Of a DNA stretch of 64,000 bases, positions 62,947-64,000 are shown piece after piece. The DNA is from Mageeibacillus sp. UBA5770. GTDB lineage: Bacteria > Bacillota_A > Clostridia > Saccharofermentanales > Saccharofermentanaceae. A program made the translations under genes and the position numbers. Under the pieces are notes generated by a model, which saw only the letters and a list, made by a program, of their open reading frames with translations, had not been told where the DNA came from and did no database searches. The stretch covers positions 1 to 64,000 of the forward strand of contig DIEQ01000135.1 in NCBI GenBank assembly GCA_002418705.1, given 5' to 3'. How positions within the stretch are numbered: the first letter of the stretch is position 1; every line of letters begins with the position of its first letter.

Positions 62947-64000
62947 TCAATACCAATCAATCATGGGAGGAATTACATCCGGTTCAAACTGAATCTGCTG
63001 CAGCCTCTTCTCAGCCTTTTTGACTTGATCCGGATCAAACTTGAGGAAAGGCATCTGCACCATCTCACGGACACTTCCCATGACAGCCATGGGAGAATCA
63101 GCCATACCAGCCAGAATTGGCAGTTCGCTTTCGATAATCCCACGCGTTAATACAGGCTTAAGCAGCTCATCAAGCTTCATGTCGAGTGAATAGAATTTCA
63201 CATAAGGCTTAGCAGGCTCATACGAAATATTGTATGTACCGGCTGCAGCTGCAAACAAAACTCCTGTGCCGCATTGTGCTGCACCTGGTATATCGGTCAG
63301 CTTACTGCCATTACAGATCACGTGCTCAAGACTGGCATCAGGCAGGATCACTTGTGCATGTGCATCAAACGGGATTGCAATCTGGAATTTCAGCTTTCCG
63401 CCAATAATCTCCCAGTTGCTGACATACGTACCCGCTGCTGATTTGAAGGTGCAGCTGCATTTCGACAGGCGGTAATCCGGCTGCGGTCTGATAATTGCCT
63501 CTTTGAAACCGGGCGCTTTTTCAACCGGATTGATGCCGGCCATATTCCGGTACATCCATTCGACGATCGATCCATATGAATAATGGTTCAGGGAGTTCAT
63601 GCCGTCCGGGTTCATTGACCCGTCAGGCATCACCGAATTCCAGCGTTCCCAGATTGTGGTCGCGCCCATCCGCACCGGATAGAGCCAGCCCGGACATTCT
63701 TCGTTGAGCAGCAATTTGTACGCCAGCTCATGATAGCCATTTTCGGACAGTACGCGGCATATGAACGGAGTTCCGACAAAGCCTGTCTTCAGGTAGTCCT
63801 TATCCTTTTTAAGACGAATAACCAGATCTGCGGCAACTCTTTCCCTGTCTGGCTGCGGACAGATATCCAGCGCCAGGACCAGGACATAGGCCGTCTGGTT
63901 ATTCATGGCCAACCGACCCGTCGGAGTGAAATACTCCCTACAGATTGCAGCCTTGATTTTTTCCGCATGCGCTGCATAAAGTCCGGCGTCGATGCTATTG
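62947..64000 (-). CDS. Alpha-L-rhamnosidase (GH78), 5' end outside window
   Basis: The C-terminal 350 residues of a large glycosidase; the frame is open to the right edge and homology continues to the last base (EYFTPTGRLAMNNQTAYVLAL). Typical GH78 (alpha/alpha)6 barrel end: TGFVGTPFICRVLSENGYHE, YKLLLNEECPGWLYPV, GATTIWERWNS with the conserved Trp-Glu-Arg, and SLNHYSYGSIVEWMYR, followed by the C-terminal beta-sandwich. Unusual: about 90 extra residues after the sandwich (VKFYSLDMKLDELLKPVL and on), not typical of rhamnosidases. Acts on rhamnose-containing plant glycans or glycosides. The start is not visible. Confidence 0.92.
   Translation of the reverse strand, partial: NSIDAGLYAAHAEKIKAAICREYFTPTGRLAMNNQTAYVLVLALDICPQPDRERVAADLVIRLKKDKDYLKTGFVGTPFICRVLSENGYHELAYKLLLNEECPGWLYPVRMGATTIWERWNSVMPDGSMNPDGMNSLNHYSYGSIVEWMYRNMAGINPVEKAPGFKEAIIRPQPDYRLSKCSCTFKSAAGTYVSNWEIIGGKLKFQIAIPFDAHAQVILPDASLEHVICNGSKLTDIPGAAQCGTGVLFAAAAGTYNISYEPAKPYVKFYSLDMKLDELLKPVLTRGIIESELPILAGMADSPMAVMGSVREMVQMPFLKFDPDQVKKAEKRLQQIQFEPDVIPPMIDWY

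Noticed and set aside
1..64000. Prophage, IS element, integrase, rRNA or tRNA genes
   Set aside because: No transposase or integrase motifs, no terminal inverted repeats and no cloverleaf-like GC stretches noticed; a tRNA scan could not be run.

Overview
The window looks like chromosome of an anaerobic Firmicute, most likely a Lachnospiraceae-type clostridium. The signs are strong AGGAGG ribosome sites, sigma-A promoters often with an extended TGnTATAAT -10, class II fructose-bisphosphate aldolase, an Rrf2 pair, LTA-synthase-type surface chemistry, many plant-glycan hydrolases (GH1, GH5, GH43, GH78, cellobiose 2-epimerase) and cobalamin-dependent radical SAM enzymes. GC content looks mid-40s by eye (not computed). 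I saw no phage, IS element, CRISPR array, rRNA or tRNA.

Layout. 1-5.1 kb: a cut cellobiose 2-epimerase, an orphan ORF, an M28-like lipoprotein and an AroB-like protein that both look catalytically degenerate, and two Rrf2 regulators. 5.2-11.9 kb (+): an S11 carboxypeptidase-like membrane protein lacking all three catalytic motifs, gltX, glnS and an LTA-synthase-like sulfatase. 12-17 kb (-): galM and a ppx-ppk polyphosphate operon. 17.1 kb (+): a hotdog thioesterase. 17.7-26.3 kb (-): cimA-leuC-leuD-leuB-ilvD-ilvB, a citramalate/branched-chain amino acid operon with a promoter at one end and a large terminator at the other. 26.3-31.5 kb: an ABC-F ATPase, a membrane-anchored polysaccharide deacetylase, fba and a membrane protein. 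31.6-36.6 kb (-): valS, and an XRE-cupin regulator with an acyl-CoA synthetase. 36.7-42 kb (-): a ROK kinase operon, clpX, tig and a cysteine hydrolase. 42.2-46 kb (+): an FGGY kinase, DUF4432 epimerase-like and GH1 operon. 46-50.9 kb (-): a ComEC-like MBL hydrolase, a UPF0303 protein, a repeat-rich cell-surface protein, DUF523/DUF1722, acylphosphatase and a HAD phosphatase. 50.9-58.5 kb (-): a six-gene operon with an amino-acid permease, four tandem B12-binding radical SAM proteins and a GNAT-like protein. 58.7-64 kb: GH43 and GH5 divergent from an AraC regulator, then a cut GH78.

The most interesting locus is the four-paralogue B12-radical SAM operon (50935-58543), whose product is unknown. 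Second is the run of apparently inactive enzyme homologues (AroB-like, M28-like, S11-like) between 1.7 and 6.7 kb. Housekeeping parts (aminoacyl-tRNA synthetases, clpX, tig, fba, ilv/leu) are ordinary and complete. All family assignments come from reading motifs, with no database search.
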